Source of the DNA: Micromonospora alfalfae | GTDB lineage: Bacteria; Actinomycetota; Actinomycetes; Mycobacteriales; Micromonosporaceae | Assembly (NCBI RefSeq): GCF_022230925.1 | Contig: NZ_JAKKFH010000055.1 | Coordinates: 62,001 to 126,000 of the forward strand | DNA: 64,000 bases | Reading direction: 5' to 3' | Shown here: positions 24,591 to 32,395 of the stretch, one piece after another | How positions within the stretch are numbered: position 1 is the first letter of the stretch | Layout: each line of letters begins with the position of its first letter | Notes under the pieces: generated by a model | Told to the model about the DNA's origin: nothing | Databases searched by the model: none | The model's input: the letters and a program-made list of their open reading frames with translations, nothing else | Translations under genes and position numbers: made by a program

Positions 24591-25319
24591 TCAGGTTGCC
24601 GGCAGCATCGCCCAGACGGCCTTGCCCGGCCCGGTCGGCACGCTGCCCCACCGCTGGGTCAGCTCCCGGACCAGCATCAACCCTCGTCCACCCTCGGCGT
24701 GCAGGTCCGTCCCGCCCGCGCGGGCCTGGGCGCTGCTGCCGTCCACCACCGCCAGGTGCAGATACGGCCGGCGCAGGGTCACCGTCACCTGCATCGGTGT
24801 GCCGGCGTGGCGCACCACGTTGCCGACCAGTTCGCTGAGGACCAAAGCGGCCGGGCCGGACGCGTCGGGCAGGTTCCACCGCGTGCACGCCTCGGTGACC
24901 AGCTCCCGGGCCCGCCGGCAGGCCCCGGCGACCGGCTCCAGCCGGGTCCGCATCCGCAACGGGGACGTCGTGCCGGCCAACCGGGTCGCCTCAGCGCAGT
25001 CCGCGGAGACCGGAAGCACCCGGCACGTGGTCGACTCGGCCAGCCATCGTGCGGCGACCGGCGACGGGGAGCAGAGCAGCACCGGCACGGCCGGCCACTC
25101 CTCGGCCCGGCGGGCCGTCGCGGCGAACACGGACAGCGCCAGTCGGTCCTCCACGTTCACCCCGGCCATGTCGACCACCAGCGCCTCCGGCTGGTCGACC
25201 AGCGCGTCGCTGAGCGCCCGGTGCACCGAGCGCATCGTGCCCAGGTGCAGCGGACCGGTGAGCCGGACGACCGCCACCGGTGCCGTGGTACGCACCTCGC
25301 AGGTGATCCCGCTCGACAT
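24591..25319 (-). CDS. STAS domain fused to RsbW-like histidine-kinase-type ATPase
   Basis: The protein has 242 residues. Residues ~1-100 resemble a STAS fold (VAVVRLTGPLHLGTMRSVHRALSDAL, ALVVDMAGVNVEDRLALSVF). Residues ~120-240 form a GHKL ATPase with the N-box ALVLSELVGNVVRHAGT, a G1-like VVDGSSAQ segment and G2-like GGRGLMLVREL. This is the anti-sigma/RsbW-type kinase layout. It would phosphorylate STAS antagonists or bind sigma factors in a partner-switching circuit. GAGG lies ~5 nt before the ATG. Only ctaD separates it from the sigma-STAS fusion at 21261. It stands alone as a transcription unit. Confidence 0.82.
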   Translation of the reverse strand: MSSGITCEVRTTAPVAVVRLTGPLHLGTMRSVHRALSDALVDQPEALVVDMAGVNVEDRLALSVFAATARRAEEWPAVPVLLCSPSPVAARWLAESTTCRVLPVSADCAEATRLAGTTSPLRMRTRLEPVAGACRRARELVTEACTRWNLPDASGPAALVLSELVGNVVRHAGTPMQVTVTLRRPYLHLAVVDGSSAQARAGGTDLHAEGGRGLMLVRELTQRWGSVPTGPGKAVWAMLPAT

Positions 25320-25466
25320 CGGCGCCTCAATTCGCTGCTGGGTCGGGATCTGCCAACTACCCGAGGCCGTTCCCGATCAAACCGGACCGACGTCGGGGCG
25401 AGGCAGGTCACGTCCCGCAACCCCCAGGTCAGGGACGGGCGCAACCGTTCGAGCCGGGGTCGACGG

Positions 25467-25925
25467 TCAACGACGGGGCCGACCGGTCAGGACGCCCAGC
25501 GCGATCATGCCGACGCCGAGCCCCAGGTGCAGCCAGTCGTCGGCGTCGTTGACCGGCAGCACGTTCGCCCCGGTGTCGTGGTCCACCGCCAGCCCGTACA
25601 GCCAGAGCACCAGGTAGATCGCCCCGCCGCCGATCAGGAACGCCCGAGCGCCGGTGACCGTCCGGGCCAGCAGCAGGCCCGCCACCCCGTACGCCAGGTG
25701 CACCAGGTTGTGCAGCACCGACACCTGGAAGACGCCGAACAGGAACGCGCCCGAGTCGTGGCCGGCGAAGCGCAGCGCGTCCATGCCGGTGGTGATCCCC
25801 GGCACGAAGCCGAGCGCGCCGATCAGCAGGAACAGCACCCCCACCGTCGCCGCCGCGCGACGGACCGGCGGTTTGCCGTCGGCCGGGTTGGGTCGGGCCC
25901 GGGAGTGCGCCATCGGTCCGACCAT
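25467..25925 (-). CDS. DUF4383 four-helix membrane protein
   Basis: The protein has 152 residues with four membrane helices (AATVGVLFLLIGALGFVPG, FLFGVFQVSVLHNLVHLAYGVAGLLLA, FLIGGGAIYLVLWLYGLAV, WLHLGLGVGMIALGVL). The HNLVHLAYG segment and GFVPGIT are hallmarks of DUF4383. GAGGAG six nt upstream selects the ATG at 25925; longer in-frame starts have no ribosome site. Function unknown. It is separate from neighbours. Confidence 0.87.
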   Translation of the reverse strand: MVGPMAHSRARPNPADGKPPVRRAAATVGVLFLLIGALGFVPGITTGMDALRFAGHDSGAFLFGVFQVSVLHNLVHLAYGVAGLLLARTVTGARAFLIGGGAIYLVLWLYGLAVDHDTGANVLPVNDADDWLHLGLGVGMIALGVLTGRPRR

Positions 25926-26009
25926 TCCCGGCTCCTCGTCGCGCGGCGGGCATGAGCGCTGCCGGCTACCCGCTGACGCGACAGGCAAACCGTCCCGCCC
26001 CGCCGTCGG

Positions 26010-27176
26010 TCAGGCCGGCAGCAACCTCGGCGCGCTCGCCGACTGCCGGACCCGCTCGTACAGCTCGACGTAACGCTGCGCCATCACCGCGGGCGTGAAG
26101 CGCTGCGCTGCCACCCGCCGGCACTCGTCGGGGTCGAGCAACTCGGCGGCGAGGACGAGGTCGTCCAACTCCTCCTCGTCGGTGGTGAGCAGCCCGGTAC
26201 GGCCGTGCTCGATCAGCTCCGGCAGGCAACCCCGGGCGGTGGCCACCACCGGCGTACCCAGGGCGAGCGACTCGACGACCGCCGTGCCGCCCGGCTCCTC
26301 CCACCGCAGCGGGAACAGCGACGCACGGGCGCTGGCGAGCAGGTCGTCGCGTTCCTGGCCAGCCACGGTGCCGACCCAGCGGACCAGGTCGCCGTCGACG
26401 TGCGGCGCCACCTCGTCGAGGAAGAACCGCACGTCCGGGTTCTGCCGGGCCTCGTCGCCGGCCGCGGCCAGGTCGGCCGGCCGATGGTACGGGCCGACGG
26501 GGCCGGCCAGCACCAGCGGAACACCGACCCGGTGCGCGAGCCGGGCACCCACGTCCTGCCCCTTGCCCGGGTTGATCCGGCCCAGGATGAGCAGGTGCTC
26601 GCCCTTGTCCGGTCGGGGCCGCCGGTCGGCGTCGACGGCGAGCGGCGTGGACAGGTGCACGTGCCCCACCGAGTGCTCCCGCAGCGCCAGCGGGGCGCGG
26701 GCCAGCTGCGACGCGGAGACGCCGTTGACCCGGACCCGGTCGCCGCCGTCCAGGCTGCCGTAGAGCGCCGGGTGCTTGGCCAGGTCCCAGTGCAGGGTGT
26801 GCAGGGTCGGCGGTCCGGCCGGCCCCATCGCGGCGAGGGTGGCCAGCCCGACCGCCTCGACGTGATCGTGCACCAGGTCGATGTCGTCGCGGGAGTGCAG
26901 CTCCCGGACCACCCCGGCCAGGTGCGCCTGGGCGATCCCGCAGACCTGGTTGTACGGCCGCTGCAACGCGGCGAACTGCCCGTCGGCGAAGACCGAGATC
27001 TGCTCGTCCACCGGCAGGGTGCTGCTGCCCACCGAGGCGAGCACCACCCGTACGCCGAGTCGCCGCAGCTCCGGCACCAGCGTGGCGATGACGTTCTCGA
27101 TGCCGCCGTAGCCGGGCGGTGGCACCGACAGCCACGGGCCGGCGTTCATCAGCACGGTGAGGCTCCTCGCGCTCAC
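26010..27176 (-). CDS. GT4-type glycosyltransferase (GT-B fold)
   Basis: The protein has 388 residues. The N-terminal Rossmann domain opens with the acceptor-side glycine loop PPPGYGGIENVIATLVPEL. The nucleotide-sugar site is seen as LLILGRINPGKGQDVGARLA and the C-terminal E-x7-E motif region WEEPGGTAVVESLALGTPVVAT (~res 290-312). Retaining transfer of a sugar from an NDP-sugar is expected. The GTG start overlaps the gpgS stop by 4 nt (GTGA), so the two proteins are made together. By context it may extend or use a glucosyl-glycerate-type acceptor; the acceptor is not determinable from sequence. Confidence 0.87.
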   Translation of the reverse strand: MSARSLTVLMNAGPWLSVPPPGYGGIENVIATLVPELRRLGVRVVLASVGSSTLPVDEQISVFADGQFAALQRPYNQVCGIAQAHLAGVVRELHSRDDIDLVHDHVEAVGLATLAAMGPAGPPTLHTLHWDLAKHPALYGSLDGGDRVRVNGVSASQLARAPLALREHSVGHVHLSTPLAVDADRRPRPDKGEHLLILGRINPGKGQDVGARLAHRVGVPLVLAGPVGPYHRPADLAAAGDEARQNPDVRFFLDEVAPHVDGDLVRWVGTVAGQERDDLLASARASLFPLRWEEPGGTAVVESLALGTPVVATARGCLPELIEHGRTGLLTTDEEELDDLVLAAELLDPDECRRVAAQRFTPAVMAQRYVELYERVRQSASAPRLLPA

Positions 27177-28189
27177 GCGGCGGCCACCCTTCGGCGGGGC
27201 ACCCGGTGGCGCAGTTCGGCCAACGGCGGGCGTTCCTCGATGGACACGTCGCTGACCACGATCTCGCGGTCCAGGTTCGGCAGGGTGTCCGAACCGCCGC
27301 GACGGAACTGGGTCAGCAACGCCTCCGGCGCCAGCCCGGGGGTGGCCCAGCCGCGCCGTTGCAGCCGGGACCAGGCGGTCAACATGATCTGCGCGGACAT
27401 CCGGCCGAGGGCGGCGGTGTCCTGGTGGCGGTGCTTGCGCTCACCGAGGTCGACCTGCGCCAGCGCGTCCAGGCCGACCAGGTCGAGCAGGTCGATCATC
27501 ATGGCCGTCTCCACCCCGTATCCGGAGACGAACGGCACCTGGGCCAGCACGTCCCGGCGACCCGCGTACTCGCCGGCCAGCGGCTGCACGAAGCCCGCCA
27601 GCTCGGGCCAGAAGAGGTTGAGCAGCGGCCGTGCCATCAACTCGGTCACCCGGCCCCCGCCGTCCTGCTCCACGCTGGCGGTGCCCACCAGGGGCCGGTG
27701 GTAGAAGCCCTTCACGAAGTCGACCGACGGGTCGGTCAACAGCGGGCCGAGCAGCCCACTCACGAAGTGCGGCCGGAACTCCCGCAGGTCGGCGTCGATG
27801 AACGCCACCACGTCTCCCTCGGCGGCGGCCAGCCCGGCCCAGAGCGCGTCGCCCTTGCCGGTGAGCCGCGGCAACCCCCGGGTCATCGCGTCCTGACTGA
27901 CCACCTCCGCGCCGGCGGCCCGGGCCACCTGAGCGGTCCGGTCCGTCGAGCGGGAATCCACCACGATCAGCTCGTCGACCAGGGCCACCCGATCCATCAG
28001 GTGCTCCCGGATGGTCGACACGATCGCGCCGACGGTGGCCTCCTCGTTGCGGGCCGGCAGCACCACGCTGACCCGGGTCTCACCCTTGGCACGCAACAGC
28101 CGGCGGGCTGGCCAGTCCGCCGCGGACGTCGTCCGGTACGTAGCCCACGCCTCCACCACCGGCGACACGTTCGATGTCGTATCCCGCAC
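27173..28189 (-). CDS. gpgS: Glucosyl-3-phosphoglycerate synthase (GT81)
   Basis: The protein has 338 residues, close to mycobacterial GpgS in length. GT-A fold motifs in order: VVLPARNEEATVGAIVSTI (NDP-sugar binding), ELIVVDSRSTDRTAQVARAAGAEVVS, GKGDALWAGLAAAEGDVVAFIDADL (metal-binding Asp-x-Asp), VKGFYHRPL, GGGRVTELMARPLLNLFWPEL and QPLAGEYAGRRDVL, then GYGVETAMMIDL and AQVDLGERKHRHQ. The last six are nearly diagnostic for GpgS. It transfers glucose from NDP-glucose to 3-phosphoglycerate, first step to glucosylglycerate or methylglucose lipopolysaccharide. GGAGGGG 5 nt upstream supports the GTG at 28189; a GTG at 28195 is the alternative. The gene opens a two-gene unit. Confidence 0.87.
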   Translation of the reverse strand: MRDTTSNVSPVVEAWATYRTTSAADWPARRLLRAKGETRVSVVLPARNEEATVGAIVSTIREHLMDRVALVDELIVVDSRSTDRTAQVARAAGAEVVSQDAMTRGLPRLTGKGDALWAGLAAAEGDVVAFIDADLREFRPHFVSGLLGPLLTDPSVDFVKGFYHRPLVGTASVEQDGGGRVTELMARPLLNLFWPELAGFVQPLAGEYAGRRDVLAQVPFVSGYGVETAMMIDLLDLVGLDALAQVDLGERKHRHQDTAALGRMSAQIMLTAWSRLQRRGWATPGLAPEALLTQFRRGGSDTLPNLDREIVVSDVSIEERPPLAELRHRVPRRRVAAA

Positions 28190-28384
28190 GGGCACCCCTC
28201 CGTTCGTGCGTGGAAAAACCGAAATTGGTTGTTCCCATTCCTCATCACGCGCTAACCGCATTCTCGGCAACAGCTTGATCACAGAGGTGACGACAATTCG
28301 TTCCCGGGGGATGAACGTTTGATTGCGCACACCCCAGGGGACTGCTCCCATCGCACATGAAACGTCTTCGAAGGGGTGTGGGGG

Positions 28385-29395
28385 ATGCGGAACTGTCGGG
28401 TGGGGCTGGTCGGGGCCGGCGGCGTGGCACAGCGTCACGCGCGGGTGCTGGCCGGGTTCGACGACGTCGAGCTGGTCGGCGTCACCGACGTGGCGCCGGA
28501 GGCGGCGTCCGCGCTGGCCGCACAGCACGGCGGGAGGGCCTGCGCCGACGTCGCCGAGCTGCTGGCCACCGATCTGGACGCCGTGTACGTCTGCGTGCCA
28601 CCGTTCGCGCACGGCCCCGCCGAGGAAGCGGTGATCGAAGCCGGGGTGCCGATGTTCGTGGAGAAGCCCGTCGCTGTCGACCTGAGCACCGCCGAGCGGA
28701 TCGCCGACCTGGTCGCGCGGCGTGGGCTGCGTACCGCCGTCGGCCACCACTGGCGTTACCTGAGCGTGCTCGACCAGGCCCGCGACCTGCTCGCCGACCG
28801 TCCGGTGCGGATGGTCAGCGGCGCCTGGCTGGACAAGGTGCCGCCGGTGGCGTGGTGGTCGCGGCGGGACCGCTCCGGCGGGCCGGTGGTCGAACAGGCC
28901 GCCCACGTGCTCGACCTGATCCGTGTGCTGGCCGGCGAGGTCACCGAGGTCACCGCGTACGGCAACGGCACCCCACCGCCGGTCGACGGCGCCGACATCG
29001 ACTCGGTGACCACCGCCGCGCTGCGCTTCGCCGACGGCGCGGTCGGCACGCTCAGCGCCGCCTGCGTCCTCGGCTGGAAGCACCGCGCCGGCCTGGAGAT
29101 CCTCGCCGACGGGCTGGCCCTCGCGATCACCGAGGAAGGGCTGTCGGTGCGCGACGCCAACGGCGAACGACACGTCCCCGCCGACCCGGAAGCCGCCCGG
29201 GTGGCGGTGGACCGCGCCTTCGTCGACGCCGTCCGCGGCATCGGCGACGACGTGCGCGTCCCGTACGCCGAGGCCCTCGCGACGCAGCGCCTGGCGCTCG
29301 CGGTGGCCGACTCGGCCCGTACCGGCGCCACAGTGCGGCTCGGCGCAGCGACCGCGCCGGCGGTGCTCGCCAGCGGGGTGACAGTCGATGCGTGA
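28385..29395 (+). CDS. Gfo/Idh/MocA-family oxidoreductase
   Basis: The protein has 336 residues. The N-terminal Rossmann domain opens with VGLVGAGGVAQRHARVLA and an acidic end of strand 2. The catalytic-site EKP is in MFVEKPVAVDLSTAE (~res 90-105). The C-terminal domain has VVEQAAHVLDLIRVLAGEV, which contains the conserved His of the family's D-x-x-x-H motif region. These enzymes oxidise or reduce sugars or inositol-like substrates with NAD(P). GAAGGGG precedes the ATG at 28385; a GTG three codons earlier is too close to it. The MDR gene overlaps its end by 8 nt. It is divergent from gpgS across 195 nt. Confidence 0.87.
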   Translation: MRNCRVGLVGAGGVAQRHARVLAGFDDVELVGVTDVAPEAASALAAQHGGRACADVAELLATDLDAVYVCVPPFAHGPAEEAVIEAGVPMFVEKPVAVDLSTAERIADLVARRGLRTAVGHHWRYLSVLDQARDLLADRPVRMVSGAWLDKVPPVAWWSRRDRSGGPVVEQAAHVLDLIRVLAGEVTEVTAYGNGTPPPVDGADIDSVTTAALRFADGAVGTLSAACVLGWKHRAGLEILADGLALAITEEGLSVRDANGERHVPADPEAARVAVDRAFVDAVRGIGDDVRVPYAEALATQRLALAVADSARTGATVRLGAATAPAVLASGVTVDA

Positions 29396-30476
29396 CAAGG
29401 TCGTGGTGGTCACCGGCCCCGGCCGGGTCGACCTCGTCGAGCAGGACGCCGCCCCGCTGCGCCCCGGCACGTTCCGGGTCGAGACGCTGTTCAGCGGTGT
29501 CTCCGCCGGCACCGAGCTGAGCTACGTCAAGGGCACGAACCCCTACCTGAACGTCACCTGGAACGCCGACCTGGGCCTGTTCCAGCCGGGCGCGGCCAGC
29601 ACGCCCTACCCGGTGAACCGCCTCGGCTACATGCAGGTCGGCCGGGTGGTGGAGAGCGAGACCCCGGCGGTCGCGGTGGGCGCTGTCGGCGCGATGACGT
29701 ACGGGCACCGCACCGGCTGGCTGGCCGACCCGGTCGCCGAGCGGTTCGTGGCGCTGCCCGACGACCTGGACCCGCTGCTCGGCGTCTACGTCGCGCACAT
29801 GGGCCCGATCTGCGCCAACGGTCTGCTGCACGCCGCCGCCGACCTGCACGGCACCGATGTCCGCGCGCTCGGCGACGGGGTACGCGGCCGACGGGTCGCC
29901 GTCGTCGGCGCCGGCGTCGTGGCGCTGCTGACCGCGTTGTTCGCCAGGCGCAACGGCGCAGCGTCGGTGGTGGTGCTCGACCCCACCCCGCAACGCCGCC
30001 AGGTGGCCGAGGCGCTCGGTCTGGAAACCCTCGACCCCGACGCGGACGACCCGGCGGTTGTGCTCAAGACCCGTTGGGCGCACACCGCCGGCGACCGGGG
30101 CGCCGACGTGGTGTTCCAGTGCCGGGGGCAGGCGTGGGCGCTGCACCTCGCCCTGCGTCTGCTGCGGCCCCAGGGCACCGTCATCGACCTCGCCTTCTAT
30201 CAGGGCGGCGCGGACGCGGTCCGCCTCGGTGAGGAGTTCCACCACAACGGGTTGTCGCTGCGGTGTGCCCAGATCGGCCGGGTGCCGCGCGGGCTCGCGC
30301 CCACCTGGGACCGCGAGCGGCTCTCCGCCGAGACCGTCGACCTGCTCAGGACGTACGGCGACGCGATCCGCAAGCACCTCGTCTCGGCGGTGGTGCCGTT
30401 CGACGAGGCACCAGCCCTCCTCACCGACCTGGCCGACCGTCGCCGCCAGGAGCTTCAGGTGGTGCTCGCCGCCTGA
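29388..30476 (+). CDS. Medium-chain dehydrogenase/reductase lacking the zinc cysteine
   Basis: The protein has 362 residues with MDR layout. The N-terminal domain has LFSGVSAGTELSYVKG where zinc enzymes carry GICGTD, so the catalytic zinc Cys is absent. The Rossmann motif VAVVGAGVVALLTALFARRNG (~res 170-190) is followed by VVLDPTPQRRQVAEALG. DVVFQCRGQAWALHLALRLLRPQGTVIDL covers the conserved cofactor floor. The loss of zinc ligands suggests a reductase-type reaction rather than alcohol oxidation; this is inferred. Overlap of 8 nt (ATGCGTGA) with the upstream Gfo/Idh gene indicates translational coupling and a two-step pathway. Confidence 0.83.
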   Translation: MRDKVVVVTGPGRVDLVEQDAAPLRPGTFRVETLFSGVSAGTELSYVKGTNPYLNVTWNADLGLFQPGAASTPYPVNRLGYMQVGRVVESETPAVAVGAVGAMTYGHRTGWLADPVAERFVALPDDLDPLLGVYVAHMGPICANGLLHAAADLHGTDVRALGDGVRGRRVAVVGAGVVALLTALFARRNGAASVVVLDPTPQRRQVAEALGLETLDPDADDPAVVLKTRWAHTAGDRGADVVFQCRGQAWALHLALRLLRPQGTVIDLAFYQGGADAVRLGEEFHHNGLSLRCAQIGRVPRGLAPTWDRERLSAETVDLLRTYGDAIRKHLVSAVVPFDEAPALLTDLADRRRQELQVVLAA

Positions 30477-30504
30477 CCCGCCGTCGCCGCGTGCCCGGGG
30501 CGGC

Positions 30505-30510
30505 TACCGT
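30505..30510 (+). promoter_or_regulatory. -10 element of a leaderless promoter (TACCGT)
   Basis: TACCGT ends 7 nt before the ATG at 30518. It excludes the longer upstream open frame as coding. Confidence 0.5.
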
Positions 30511-30517
30511 TCGCGAC

Positions 30518-32320
30518 ATGAGCACCGTGCAGGACCGGCCGGTTCCCGGCGACACCTCGAACGACCCGCCGGCCGGCGGCAGCCCCGCGGGCCGGTCGGT
30601 CGGCCTGGCCGCGTTGCTGCCCTACCTGCGGGAACACCGCGGCACCCTGGTGGTGGTGGGCGCGCTGTCGCTGGTCGGCTCGGCGGCGTCGTTGGCGCAG
30701 CCGCTGCTCACCCGGTCGGTGCTCGAGCGGATCGGCGCCGAGCAGGGCGTGGCCCGGCTGGTGGCGGTGCTGGTGGCCCTCGTGGTGCTCGGCGCGGCGA
30801 TCGGCGGGTTGCGTGACTACCTGCTGCAACGCACCGCCGAGGGAGTGGTGCTGGGCACCCGGCGCCGTCTGGCGGGTCACCTGCTGCGGCTGCCCATCGC
30901 CGAGTACGACAGCCGACGCACCGGTGACCTGCTCTCCCGGGTTGGCTCGGACACCACGCTGCTGCGGGCGGTCGTCACCTCCGGGCTGTTCGAGACGGTC
31001 ACCGGGGCGGTGACGGTGGTCGGCGCCGGCACGGCGATGGTGCTGCTCGACCCGCTGCTGTTCGGCGTCACACTGCTCGGGGTGGCGCTGGGGTTGGCCT
31101 TCGCCGCCACCTTCGCCCGCCGGGTCCGGGCGCTGGCCCGGGTGGCCCAGGAGCGGATCGGCGAGATGACCTCGGCGGTGGAGCGGGCCATCTCGGCGGC
31201 CCGGACCATCCGGGCCAGCCGCGCCGAGACCCGGGAGACGGAGACCGTCACCGGCAGCGCGCGGGAGGCGTACGCGGCGGGGCTGCGGGTCGCCCGGGTG
31301 CAGGCGTTGGTCGGTCCGATCGGCTCGGTCACCGTGCAGGGGGCGTTCCTGCTGGTGCTCGGCATCGGTGGGGCGCGGGTCGCCGCCGGGGCGATCTCCG
31401 TCGGCGACCTGGTCGCGTTCGTCATGTACCTGTTCCTGCTGGCGCTGCCGCTGGGTCAGGTGCTGCGCGCCTACACCCAGTTGCAGTCCGGCCTCGGCGC
31501 GCTGCAGCGGATCGAGGAGATCCTCGCGGTGCCCGCCGAGGGCGCGGACGACCGGCCGACGCCCGCCGTCGCGACCCCGCGCCGTCCGACCCCGATGATC
31601 GAGTTCGACCGGGTGGGCTTCGGCTACCCGGGCGGCGAGCCGGTGCTGCACGAGGTCAGCTTCGCGGTCCCCGCCGGCACCCGGACCGCCCTCGTCGGCC
31701 CGTCCGGCGCCGGCAAGTCCACACTGCTGGCCCTGGTCGAGCGGTTCTACGAGGTGAGCGCCGGCGCGGTCCGCCTCGACGGCACCGACGTACGGGACCT
31801 GCCCCGTGACGCGCTGCGGGCCCGGCTCGGCTACGTCGAGCAGGAGGCTCCCGTGCTGGCCGGCACGCTGCGGGAGAACCTGCTGATCACCACCCCGGAC
31901 GCCACCGACGACCGGTTGCGCGACGTCCTCGACGAGGTCAACCTGGGCCACCTGGCGCAGCGCACCCCGCTGGGCCTCGACGTGCAGGTGGGCGAGGGTG
32001 GCGTGCTGCTCTCCGGAGGTGAGCGGCAGCGCCTGGCCATCGCCCGCGCGCTGCTCGCCGGCCCGCCGGTGCTGCTGCTCGACGAGCCGACCAGCAACCT
32101 CGACTCCCGCAACGAGGTCGCGCTGCGCCGCGCCATCGACGCCGTGGCCGTCCGCCGGACCCTGTTGATCGTGGCGCACCGGCTCGCCACAGTTGTCGAC
32201 GCCGACCAGATCGTCGTCCTCGACGGCGGCCGGGTGGTGGCCGTGGGCACCCACGCCGAACTGACCGCCACCGACCCGCTGTACCGGGAACTCGCCAGCC
32301 ACCAGCTGCTGGTCGGCTGA
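30518..32320 (+). CDS. ABC exporter: fused transmembrane and ATP-binding domains
   Basis: The protein has 600 residues. Residues ~25-320 form six membrane helices with the exporter-type fold (LLPYLREHRGTLVVVGALSL to VAFVMYLFLLALPLGQVL). Residues ~350-600 are the ATPase: Walker A ALVGPSGAGKSTLLAL, Q-loop GYVEQEAPVLAGTLRENLL, signature LLSGGERQRLAIARALL, Walker B PVLLLDEPTSNLD and the H-loop LLIVAHRLAT. It works as a homo- or heterodimer; no adjacent half-transporter is present, so a homodimer is likely. The cargo (drug, lipid or peptide) cannot be read. A leaderless start is indicated. Confidence 0.93.
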   Translation: MSTVQDRPVPGDTSNDPPAGGSPAGRSVGLAALLPYLREHRGTLVVVGALSLVGSAASLAQPLLTRSVLERIGAEQGVARLVAVLVALVVLGAAIGGLRDYLLQRTAEGVVLGTRRRLAGHLLRLPIAEYDSRRTGDLLSRVGSDTTLLRAVVTSGLFETVTGAVTVVGAGTAMVLLDPLLFGVTLLGVALGLAFAATFARRVRALARVAQERIGEMTSAVERAISAARTIRASRAETRETETVTGSAREAYAAGLRVARVQALVGPIGSVTVQGAFLLVLGIGGARVAAGAISVGDLVAFVMYLFLLALPLGQVLRAYTQLQSGLGALQRIEEILAVPAEGADDRPTPAVATPRRPTPMIEFDRVGFGYPGGEPVLHEVSFAVPAGTRTALVGPSGAGKSTLLALVERFYEVSAGAVRLDGTDVRDLPRDALRARLGYVEQEAPVLAGTLRENLLITTPDATDDRLRDVLDEVNLGHLAQRTPLGLDVQVGEGGVLLSGGERQRLAIARALLAGPPVLLLDEPTSNLDSRNEVALRRAIDAVAVRRTLLIVAHRLATVVDADQIVVLDGGRVVAVGTHAELTATDPLYRELASHQLLVG

Positions 32321-32381
32321 CTGCGCCCCAGGAAGGCAGACTTGCCGGGCGGCCGGGCCGCGCGCGCCGCCCGGAATCGCG

Positions 32382-32387
32382 TACCGT
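32382..32387 (+). promoter_or_regulatory. -10 element of a leaderless promoter (TACCGT)
   Basis: TACCGT ends 8 nt before the ATG at 32396 of secA2. It is the same hexamer as that used for the upstream ABC exporter gene. Confidence 0.45.
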
Positions 32388-32395
32388 TGCCGCTC

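Noticed and set aside
22477-25617. A 1046-codon open frame on the plus strand antisense to ctaD and the STAS-ATPase gene
   Set aside because: It is the complementary-strand shadow of high-GC codons. ctaD and the ATPase have unmistakable motifs in the other strand, and the antisense translation is low-complexity Arg/Gly/Glu/His.
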